A model generated the notes under the pieces. The model saw nothing but the letters and a program-made list of their open reading frames with translations, ran no database searches and was not told the origin of the DNA. From positions 1 through 15,840 of the forward strand of contig CAZYHR010000076.1 of NCBI GenBank assembly GCA_964647395.1: a DNA stretch of 15,840 nucleotides. The letters are read 5' to 3'. A program made the translations under genes and the position numbers. Positions 7,285 through 13,329 of this stretch are shown here, piece after piece. The first letter of the stretch is position 1; each line of letters begins with the position of its first letter. This stretch comes from Phosphoribacter sp964647395 (GTDB lineage Bacteria; Actinomycetota; Actinomycetes; Actinomycetales; Dermatophilaceae).

Positions 7285-8906
7285 TGCCCAAGCCCTTCGC
7301 GATCACCCTCGACGTCGGCTCCAGCCTGGCCAACAAGACCGGCTCCTGGCGGACCGAGCGACCGGTCTACGTCGACCTGCTGCCGCCGTGCAACCAGGCC
7401 TGCCCGGCCGGCGAGAACATCCAGCAGTGGCTGTTCCACGCCGAGGAGGGGTCCTACGAGGCGGCCTGGCGCCAGATCATGGCCGACAACCCGTTCCCGG
7501 CGATCATGGGCCGGGTCTGCTACCACCCCTGCCAGACCGCCTGCAACCGGGCCGAGGTCGACGAGGCCGTCGGCATCAACGCCGTCGAGCGCTTCCTCGG
7601 CGACGAGGCCATCAAGCAGGGCTGGACCGTCGAGCCGCCCACCGAGGTGTCCGGCAAGCGGGTGCTGGTCGTCGGGGCCGGACCGTCCGGCCTGTCCGCG
7701 GCATACCATCTGCGCCGGTTCGGCCACGACGTGCACATCCGCGAGGCCGGCCCGATGGCCGGCGGCATGATGCGCTTCGGCATCCCCACCTATCGCCTGC
7801 CCCGCGACATCCTGGACGCCGAGGTCAAACGCATCACCGACCTCGGGGTCACCATCGAGTTCGACGCCAAGGTCGAGGACCTGGCCGGAGCCATGGGCGA
7901 GGGCTTCGACGCGGTGTTCCTCGCGGTCGGGGCGCACATCGGCAAGCGGGCCTACATCCCGGCCGGCGAGTCGGCCAAGATCCTGGACGCCGTGCAGTAT
8001 CTGCGTGACGTCGAGGTCGAGGTCGAGAAGCCGATGCTCGGGCGCCGCGTCGTCATCTACGGCGGCGGCAACACCGCCATCGACGCCGCCCGCACCGCCA
8101 AGCGGCTCGGCGCGGAGGAGGCGATCATCGTCTACCGCCGCAACCGCGACAAGATGCCGGCGCACGACTTCGAGGTCCAGGAGGCCCAGGAGGAGGGCAT
8201 CCTGCTCAAGTGGCTGTCGACCATCAAGCACGTCGACGAGGGCAAGATGGTCGTCGAGAAGATGGAGCTCGACGAGACCGGGTTCCCCCAGCCGACCGGG
8301 GTGTTCGAGGAACTCGAGGCCGACTCGCTGATCCTGGCGCTGGGGCAGGAGGCCGACCTGCGCTTCCTCGAGGACGACGAGCTGGTCACCATCGAGGACG
8401 GCGTGGTCGAGGTCGACCGGCAGATGATGACCGGGCGGCCCGGCGTCTTCGCCGGCGGCGACATGGTGCCGGCCGAGCGCACCGTCACCGTCGCCGTCGG
8501 GCACGGCAAGAAGGCGGCCCGGCACATCGACGCCTTCCTGCGCGGCACGACCTATCAGCCGCCCGCCAAGCACCCGGTCGCGACCTTCGACCGGTTGACC
8601 ACCTGGTACTACGCCGACGCGCCGCACCAGCGTCGCCCGCAGCTGGAGGGGGCGCGCCGGGCCTCGACCTTCGCCGAGGTCGTGCACGGGTTGACCGAGG
8701 ACAGCGCGAAGTTCGAGGCGCGCCGCTGCATGTCGTGCGGCAACTGCTTCCAGTGCGACAACTGCTTCGGGGTCTGCCCGGACAACGCCGTCAAGAAGGT
8801 CGACTTCGCCAAGGGCTACGCGTTCGACTACGACTACTGCAAGGGCTGCGGGATCTGCGTCGCGGAGTGTCCGTGCGGCTCGATCTCGATGGTGCCGGAG
8901 GAGTAG
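7284..8906 (+). CDS. GltD-type FAD/NAD(P) oxidoreductase fused to 2x[4Fe-4S] ferredoxin
   Basis: A 540-residue iron-sulfur flavoprotein likely to carry electrons between the oxidoreductase core and NAD(P). The N-terminal domain has the GltD-type cysteines C36 and C40 (PPCNQACPAG) and C79, C83 and C87 (VCYHPCQTAC). The FAD Rossmann motif GAGPSG is at 131-136. A second nucleotide site has GGGNTAID from 260, then VYRRNRDKMPA; paired arginines there are typical of NADPH-binding GltD proteins. The C-terminus is a ferredoxin domain: CMSCGNCFQCDNCFGVCP (482-499) and CKGCGICVAECP (519-530). This fusion replaces the separate delta (ferredoxin) subunit of four-subunit enzymes and recalls DsrL, SfrB and the epsilon chain of phenylglyoxylate dehydrogenase. 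GTG at 7281 is an in-frame alternative start. Its last 73 bases overlap the convergent hemerythrin gene. Confidence 0.9.
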   Translation: MPKPFAITLDVGSSLANKTGSWRTERPVYVDLLPPCNQACPAGENIQQWLFHAEEGSYEAAWRQIMADNPFPAIMGRVCYHPCQTACNRAEVDEAVGINAVERFLGDEAIKQGWTVEPPTEVSGKRVLVVGAGPSGLSAAYHLRRFGHDVHIREAGPMAGGMMRFGIPTYRLPRDILDAEVKRITDLGVTIEFDAKVEDLAGAMGEGFDAVFLAVGAHIGKRAYIPAGESAKILDAVQYLRDVEVEVEKPMLGRRVVIYGGGNTAIDAARTAKRLGAEEAIIVYRRNRDKMPAHDFEVQEAQEEGILLKWLSTIKHVDEGKMVVEKMELDETGFPQPTGVFEELEADSLILALGQEADLRFLEDDELVTIEDGVVEVDRQMMTGRPGVFAGGDMVPAERTVTVAVGHGKKAARHIDAFLRGTTYQPPAKHPVATFDRLTTWYYADAPHQRRPQLEGARRASTFAEVVHGLTEDSAKFEARRCMSCGNCFQCDNCFGVCPDNAVKKVDFAKGYAFDYDYCKGCGICVAECPCGSISMVPEE

Positions 8907-9376
8907 CCGCCGTCGCCCGCCGCCAGCGCGGCGGCCTGCACCTGGACGGCGGCCATGCCGTCGACGACGCGGTCCCACTGGTCACCGGTCAGGGTCACCG
9001 CCGCGGCCGGGAAGATGCCGTTCTCCTCCTTGAGGATGTGGTCGCGCAGCAGGTCCTCGAAGTGGTGGAAGACGTCGTGCTCCCCCGCCGCGATCTGGGC
9101 GAGCAGGCCGGCGAGAGTGACGTGTTCGGCGCACAGGGCCTCGACGTGGGTGAGGAACTCCTCCTCCTCGCGCAGCACGGTGAACAGCCCGGCCTCCTCG
9201 CGCAGGGTGTGCGGGTCCAGGGCGCCGGCCATCCCTCGCACCGCCGCGGCCAGTTGCTCGGGCCCGCCGGACTCGACCGCCGCCCGCAGAGCGGTCAGGT
9301 GGTTGACGATGTCGATGTGCTCCTCGGTGTAGTCACCGATGACGCTGATCTCCCGGCACCCGCAGTATTCGCACAT
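8834..9376 (-). CDS. Hemerythrin (HHE) domain protein
   Basis: A 180-residue cytoplasmic protein with a four-helix hemerythrin-type domain, which in characterised members binds a non-haem di-iron centre. Candidate ligands are H20, H56 and E60 (HTLRE), H85, and H113 and E117 (HILKE). The N-terminus MCEYCGC, with three cysteines in six residues, is often seen in actinobacterial members and may bind metal. The start ATG at 9376 has AAAGGA about eight bases upstream. The domain ends near residue 150. The last 24 or so residues are read from the antisense strand of the neighbouring ferredoxin domain, and no stop occurs before TAG at 8836-8834. The ligand (O2, NO or iron) is unknown. It may be co-transcribed with the SIS gene upstream or use an unseen promoter. 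Confidence 0.88.
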   Translation of the reverse strand: MCEYCGCREISVIGDYTEEHIDIVNHLTALRAAVESGGPEQLAAAVRGMAGALDPHTLREEAGLFTVLREEEEFLTHVEALCAEHVTLAGLLAQIAAGEHDVFHHFEDLLRDHILKEENGIFPAAAVTLTGDQWDRVVDGMAAVQVQAAALAAGDGGYSSGTIEIEPHGHSATQIPQPLQ

Positions 9377-9413
9377 GGTCGGTCCTTTCAGGGTTGTCTG
9401 ACGAGGTCGGTGG

Positions 9414-9427
9414 GCCGGTGGACCGGC
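9414..9427 (-). other. Small hairpin in the SIS-hemerythrin gap
   Basis: GCCGG and CCGGC flank a four-base loop within the 106-bp gap (9377-9482). There is no T-run and no convincing -10 box nearby. Apart from the hemerythrin ribosome site I see nothing else in the gap. Confidence 0.2.
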
Positions 9428-9482
9428 GTGCCGCGTCCTGGCCGCGGTGCGCTCGGTGCGCTGCGCCGGGCCCGACCCATGC

Positions 9483-10664
9483 CTAACGCATCCGCTCACG
9501 CAGGTCGGCCAGCCGGGGTGACACCGCCGGATCCAGGCCGAGACCGACCGCGAGATAGGTCGCGACGAAGTCGGCGAGGGCGATGAGCTCGGCGAGCCGC
9601 TCGACGGCATGGCCCGGGCCGGCCTGCTGCTCGACGACCCGCACCCCCGCCTCGCGCGCCGTCTGCAGCACGGCGTCGGCGAGGTCCCCGACCGGGTCGT
9701 CGGGCTGCTCGGGGGTGGCCGGGTCCTCGGCGCGCAGCGCGAGCAGGACCAGCCGGGGCTCGGGCACCCCGTCGAGGAACGGGTCGCGGAAGATGTCGGC
9801 GACCACCTCGCGCTCGCCGGCCGCGTGGGCGGCCCCGGCCTCGGTGTAGGGCCCGTCGAACAGCGCGACGACCTGGCTCGCCGCGTCGGGCAGTTCGCCC
9901 CAGGTCGCCGGGATGCCGGCGGTGCGGGCCAGCATCGAGGCCGCCCGGCGGGCCGCCACCCCGGCCACCGGGCCATCGGCCAGCAGCACCGGCACCCCCT
10001 CGGCCAGGTCCGCCGCCAGCACCTTGGCCGGGTTGACGAAGGACTCCGAGGACGGCCGGTATGCCGCGGCCGCGGCATCGAGCCGGTCGGCCACCCCGGC
10101 CAGCACGGACGGGGACACCCCGACCAGGCCCAGGGCATCGGCGCCGAGCAGCACCGGGGTGAGCAGGGACCACAGCGACGTGCGGGTCGAGGTGCGCTCC
10201 GCGGGCACGTCGACGTGGATGCCGCGGGCCCGGGCGCACACCTGCGCCAGCGGGCTGTCCGGGGCGCCGACGGTCAGCAGCGCCGCCCCTCGGCGGGCCG
10301 CCTCGGCCGCCAGGGCCAGCGGCCCGGCCGCCCGGCCCGAGTGCGACACCGCGATGACCAGGTCCAGGGGGCCCACCCACCCGGGCAGCGGCAGGCTGGA
10401 GCGGGTGCTGACCGGCACCGGCGAGCCCGGCTCGGCGAGCGTCTCGAGCACGTCGGCGACGACCGTGGAGCCGCCGACGGCCGCCACCAGCACCGAGCGC
10501 GGCCGGTCGGCGCCGGCCAATCGGCGCACCCCGGCCTCGTCGGCCACCCGCACCGCCTCGCGCACCTGGGCCCCGGCGGTCGCCAGCGCGCGCAGCGTGC
10601 CCCGGCTGTCCAGCCGGGCCAGGTGCTGTTCGTCGTCGACGAGCGCGTCGTCCAACCGTGGCAT
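9483..10664 (-). CDS. SIS-domain phosphosugar isomerase-like protein
   Basis: A 393-residue protein with a SIS (sugar isomerase) fold and a C-terminal region like bifunctional phosphoglucose/phosphomannose isomerases. SVLVAAVGGSTVVADVLE and LVIAVSHSGRAAGP (the SxSG phosphate-binding type loop) lie in the N-terminal half. ESFVNPAKVLAADL and AGIPATWGELPDA mark the C-terminal half. It is equivalent in context to mycobacterial Rv3256c, which sits beside a phosphomannomutase gene. ATG at 10664 is preceded by GAGGAG with six bases between, 13 nt after the upstream stop, so the two genes form an operon. Likely role: interconverting or sensing hexose 6-phosphates feeding mannose-1-phosphate supply. 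True isomerase activity is not certain. Confidence 0.88.
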   Translation of the reverse strand: MPRLDDALVDDEQHLARLDSRGTLRALATAGAQVREAVRVADEAGVRRLAGADRPRSVLVAAVGGSTVVADVLETLAEPGSPVPVSTRSSLPLPGWVGPLDLVIAVSHSGRAAGPLALAAEAARRGAALLTVGAPDSPLAQVCARARGIHVDVPAERTSTRTSLWSLLTPVLLGADALGLVGVSPSVLAGVADRLDAAAAAYRPSSESFVNPAKVLAADLAEGVPVLLADGPVAGVAARRAASMLARTAGIPATWGELPDAASQVVALFDGPYTEAGAAHAAGEREVVADIFRDPFLDGVPEPRLVLLALRAEDPATPEQPDDPVGDLADAVLQTAREAGVRVVEQQAGPGHAVERLAELIALADFVATYLAVGLGLDPAVSPRLADLRERMR

Positions 10665-10677
10665 CTCGCCCTCCTCG

Positions 10678-12327
10678 TCAGCCCGGCCGGCGGGCCTGGC
10701 CGGGCACCAGCCCCGGGATGCCGTCCTCGACCGGATAGCTGCCGCAGCGCGGGCAGTCCAGGCCGTGCCGGCCGGGGGTCAGTTCGCTGTGGCACACCGG
10801 GCAGACCAGCAGCGCCAGCAGATCGGCCGGCAGGCCGGCCGCCGGCCCGGCAGCGCCGACCCCGGGCCGGTCAGCAGCCGCCGGGTCCGCGCGCAACAGC
10901 CCGAGCACGGTGTCGCGGACCTGGGCCATGGTGGCCGGGTCGGCGGCCTCGACGTTGAGTCGCAGCAGCGGCTCGGTGTTGGAGGCCCGCACGTTGAACC
11001 ACCACATCGGTTCGCCGAGCCGGGTCACGGTGACCCCGTCTAGGGTGTCGATCTCGACCTCGCCCTGCTCGCGCGCCCAGGCGACCGCACGCGCGGTCGC
11101 GCCGTCGCGGTCGGTGACCGTGGAGTTGATCTCGCCGGACGCGGCATACCGCTGGTAGCCGGCGGCCAGCGCCGACAGCGGCCGATCGCTCTCGCCCGCG
11201 GCGGCCAGCACGTGCATCGCGGCGAGCAGGCCGGTGTCGGCGAACCAGAAGTCGCGGAAGTAGTAGTGAGCCGAGTGCTCACCTCCGAAGACCGCTGCGG
11301 CCGCGGCCATCTCGGCCTTGATGAAGGAGTGCCCGACCCGGGTCCGCACGGCCTGGGCGCCCTGCTCGGCGATCACCTCGGGCACCGCCCGGGACGTGAT
11401 GACGTTGTGGACGATGCGCACGTCACCGGCGGGCGTGCCACCCGCCACGGCGCGGGCGATCTCGCGGGTCGCGACCAACGCGGTGACCGCGCTCGGGCTG
11501 ACCGGCTCGCCCCGCTCGTCGATGACGAAGCACCGGTCGGCATCGCCGTCGAAGGCCAGCCCGAGATCGGCCCCGTGCTCGAGCACGGCCCGCTGCAGGT
11601 CGCGCAGGTTGGCCGGGTCCAACGGGTTGGCCTCGTGGTTGGGGAAGGTGCCGTCGAGCTCGAAGTAGAGCGGTACCACCCGCAGCGGCAGTTCCGGCAG
11701 GCCGGCGGCCGTGCCGAGCACGGCCGGCACGGTGTGACCGGCCATGCCGTTGCCGGCATCGACGACGACGGTGAGCTCGTGCCCGCCGGACAGGTCGACC
11801 AGACTGCGCAGGAACACCGCGTAGTCGCCCAGCACGTCGCGCTGCTCGATCGTGCCGACCCGGGCCCCGGGGTCCGGCGGCGCGTCGCCGCCGTCCCGGC
11901 CGGCGTCCAGCTCGGCCTGGGCCCGGTCGCGGATCTCGGCCAGGCCGGTGTCCAGGCTCACCGGCCGGGCACCGGAGCGGCACAGCTTGATGCCGTTGTA
12001 CTGCGCCGGGTTATGGCTGGCGGTGAACATCGCCCCTGGCCGGTCGAGGGTCCCGCTGGCGTAGTAGAGCTGGTCGGTGGAGGCCAGCCCGATGAGCGTG
12101 ACGTCGCAGCCCTGGGCGGCCACCCCCTCGGCGAAGGCCCGGGACAGCTGCGGGGAACTGGGGCGCATGTCGTGCCCGATGACCACCCCGGCCGCCGCGT
12201 CGGGGATGACGACGACCCGGGCGAAGGCCGCGCCCAGGGCCCGGGCCACGCGGGCGTCCAGCTGCTCGGGCACCAGGCCCCGTACGTCGTAGGCCTTGAC
12301 GAAGTCGTGCAGGTTCACCCGGGTCAC
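10678..12327 (-). CDS. manB: Phosphomannomutase/phosphoglucomutase fused to Trm112 zinc ribbon
   Basis: A 549-residue protein. Residues 1 to ~480 are a complete alpha-D-phosphohexomutase interconverting hexose 6- and 1-phosphates: active serine S104 in TASHNP, metal loop DGDADR (260-265), sugar-binding GGEHSAH (348-354; the E-x-S form suits both glucose and mannose phosphates), and phosphate loop RASNTEP (447-453). After an Ala/Gly/Pro linker comes a Trm112-like zinc ribbon (about 499-542) with C509, C512, C525 and C528 (LVCPVC...LDCPRC). Related actinobacteria usually carry the Trm112 protein as a separate short gene. Here no ATG, GTG or TTG occurs in frame in the linker, so it reads as a fusion. 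The start GTG at 12327 lies seven bases after a TAGGCT -10 box with no ribosome site. Confidence 0.92.
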   Translation of the reverse strand: MTRVNLHDFVKAYDVRGLVPEQLDARVARALGAAFARVVVIPDAAAGVVIGHDMRPSSPQLSRAFAEGVAAQGCDVTLIGLASTDQLYYASGTLDRPGAMFTASHNPAQYNGIKLCRSGARPVSLDTGLAEIRDRAQAELDAGRDGGDAPPDPGARVGTIEQRDVLGDYAVFLRSLVDLSGGHELTVVVDAGNGMAGHTVPAVLGTAAGLPELPLRVVPLYFELDGTFPNHEANPLDPANLRDLQRAVLEHGADLGLAFDGDADRCFVIDERGEPVSPSAVTALVATREIARAVAGGTPAGDVRIVHNVITSRAVPEVIAEQGAQAVRTRVGHSFIKAEMAAAAAVFGGEHSAHYYFRDFWFADTGLLAAMHVLAAAGESDRPLSALAAGYQRYAASGEINSTVTDRDGATARAVAWAREQGEVEIDTLDGVTVTRLGEPMWWFNVRASNTEPLLRLNVEAADPATMAQVRDTVLGLLRADPAAADRPGVGAAGPAAGLPADLLALLVCPVCHSELTPGRHGLDCPRCGSYPVEDGIPGLVPGQARRPG

Positions 12328-12334
12328 CCGCCCG

Positions 12335-12340
12335 AGCCTA
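12335..12340 (-). promoter_or_regulatory. Putative -10 box TAGGCT for the phosphomannomutase gene
   Basis: In the 30-bp gap after the DUF3499 stop, TAGGCT on the minus strand ends seven bases before GTG at 12327. No Shine-Dalgarno precedes the GTG. This suggests an internal leaderless promoter inside the DUF3499-to-SIS operon. Confidence 0.4.
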
Positions 12341-12357
12341 GCGCCGGGCCGACCCGG

Positions 12358-12723
12358 TCACGGGCTGCGCAGCACCCGCAGGTGAGCGCGGCGACCACCC
12401 TCGACGGGCGGTGGCACCGGCGCGGCGGCACCGGGGGCGGGGCTGCGCCGCGGCCGGGCGACCTCGCGCACCGCGTCGGCCAGGGCGAGCAGGTCGTCGG
12501 TCGACGCGGCCGGGGGCACCGGGTCGATCGCCAGCCGCACCACGTCCCAACCGCGCGGGGCGGTGAGCCGGTCGGTGTGCTCGGCGCACAGGTCATAGGT
12601 ATGCGGCTCGGCCGCGGTCGCGAGCGGGCCGAGCACCGCGGTCTGGTCGGCGTAGACATAGGTGAGCGTCGCGACGGCCAGACGCCGGCAGCCGGTCCTC
12701 GAGCACAGCCGTGAGAAGCTCAC
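12358..12723 (-). CDS. DUF3499 family zinc-ribbon-like protein
   Basis: A 121-residue protein matching the actinobacterial DUF3499 family (Rv3258c type), of unknown function. C7 and C12 (LCSRTGC), then TLTYVYADQTAVLGPL and YDLCAEHTDRLTAPRGWDVVRL with C46 and H49, form a probable metal-binding pair of half-sites. The C-terminal third is Pro/Ala/Arg-rich and probably disordered. GTG at 12723 lies six bases after a TAGAGT -10 box without a ribosome site. It is divergent from the zincin-like gene, as Rv3258c is from Rv3259 in mycobacteria. It lies 30 bp upstream of the phosphomannomutase gene. Identification is by conserved motifs; the role is unknown. Confidence 0.88.
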   Translation of the reverse strand: MSFSRLCSRTGCRRLAVATLTYVYADQTAVLGPLATAAEPHTYDLCAEHTDRLTAPRGWDVVRLAIDPVPPAASTDDLLALADAVREVARPRRSPAPGAAAPVPPPVEGGRRAHLRVLRSP

Positions 12724-12729
12724 GAAGGC

Positions 12730-12735
12730 ACTCTA
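12730..12735 (-). promoter_or_regulatory. -10 box TAGAGT for the DUF3499 gene
   Basis: TAGAGT on the minus strand, six bases before GTG at 12723. With two flanking bases it forms an exact 8-bp inverted copy of the divergent promoter's box: ACTCTAGG at 12730-12737 against CCTAGAGT at 12819-12826. Confidence 0.55.
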
Positions 12736-12757
12736 GGTGTCCCGGCCCGACGTGGCG

Positions 12758-12796
12758 GGTCGGCGCGCCGGGTCGGCGCGCCGGGTCGGCGCGCCG
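12758..12796. repeat. Three perfect 13-bp tandem repeats, each holding a palindrome
   Basis: The unit GGTCGGCGCGCCG is repeated three times without error (12758-12770, 12771-12783, 12784-12796). Each copy contains the 10-bp palindrome CGGCGCGCCG. The middle palindrome is centred at 12778.5, and the midpoint between the two divergent TAGAGT boxes is 12778. The array sits upstream of both promoters, about 25 bp from each -10 box, so it is a candidate operator shared by the two genes. Confidence 0.85.
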
Positions 12797-12820
12797 GGCC
12801 GCCGGCACCCGGCCGGCTCC

Positions 12821-12826
12821 TAGAGT
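12821..12826 (+). promoter_or_regulatory. -10 box TAGAGT for the zincin-like gene
   Basis: TAGAGT ends seven bases before GTG at 12834, with no ribosome site. It mirrors the box of the divergent DUF3499 gene. The -35 region (about 12798-12803) is poor and abuts the tandem palindromes, which fits an activator- or repressor-controlled promoter. Confidence 0.55.
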
Positions 12827-12833
12827 TGACCGC

Positions 12834-13271
12834 GTGAGTCCGGATGCCCCCCGCGCGCCCCGTTCCCGGCGCAACCGCCACGGCCGGGGCCGCCGCGGCC
12901 CGCTGGCCTGGCCGCGGGTGCCGGCGATGGCCACCCGCCGCGAGGAGTTCGACGACCTGGTGCTCGAGGCGGTGGGCCGGCTGGAACGGGGCTGGGCCCG
13001 GCCGTTCCCGCCCTTCGAGGTCGCCGTCGAGGACATCCCGCCGAGCGACCCGGCACCGTGGGAGCACGCCGAGGTGCCGCTCGGTCGGCTGTTCGCGTCG
13101 CAGGGGCGCGCGCCGGCCCGGGTCGTCATCTACCGCCGACCGGTCGAGACCCGGGCCGATGGAGCCCGCGACCTGGCCCTGCTGGTCGGCGAGGTCGTCG
13201 CGGAACAGCTCGCCGCGCTGCTCGGGATCTCCCCCGAGGACCTCGACCCGCGCTACGACCCCGGCGACTGA
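12834..13271 (+). CDS. Zincin-like metallopeptidase-family protein lacking HExxH
   Basis: A 145-residue protein of the actinobacterial metallopeptidase-like family (PF06262 type; Rv3259 context). It has a basic N-terminus (RNRHGRGRRGPLA), REEFDDLVLEAVGRLERGW (36-54), FEVAVEDIPP (61-70), RVVIYRRPVE (96-105) and a C-terminal LDPRYDPGD. Where active members carry HExxHHxG it has AEQLAALLG (123-131): both histidines are alanine and only E124 remains, so peptidase activity by that motif is unlikely. GTG at 12834 is chosen for its distance from TAGAGT; an upstream open frame has no promoter support. It is convergent with the DUF5719 gene, 54 bp away. Confidence 0.8.
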   Translation: MSPDAPRAPRSRRNRHGRGRRGPLAWPRVPAMATRREEFDDLVLEAVGRLERGWARPFPPFEVAVEDIPPSDPAPWEHAEVPLGRLFASQGRAPARVVIYRRPVETRADGARDLALLVGEVVAEQLAALLGISPEDLDPRYDPGD

Positions 13272-13329
13272 GCCGCGCGGCGAGCCGGCCGACCGGCACC
13301 GGGCGGGGTCGCCGGGCCGACCGGCTCAG
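13268..13329. terminator. Possible bidirectional terminator between convergent genes
   Basis: CTGAGCCG (13268-13275) and CGGCTCAG (13322-13329) are perfect 8-bp inverted repeats that contain the stop codons of the two converging genes. Between them lie two small hairpins, GCCGG/CCGGC at 13284-13297 and 13311-13325. The second overlaps the outer right arm, so not all can form at once. There is no T-run. Confidence 0.3.

Noticed and set aside
7284..8906. Glutamate synthase small subunit (gltD)
   Set aside because: The ferredoxin fusion, tight linkage to porGAB and absence of a large glutamate synthase gene argue for an oxidoreductase partner instead.
8210..9586. 458-residue plus-strand open frame over the hemerythrin gene
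   Set aside because: It runs in a shadow frame of the flavoprotein gene and antisense to hemerythrin, with no motif.
10820..10900. Independent Trm112 gene starting inside the linker
   Set aside because: No ATG, GTG or TTG occurs in frame between the mutase and the zinc ribbon, and no ribosome site is seen.
11212..12714. 500-residue plus-strand open frame over the phosphomannomutase and DUF3499 genes
   Set aside because: It is antisense to two genes with clear catalytic or family motifs. It is Gly/Val/Arg-rich without domains.
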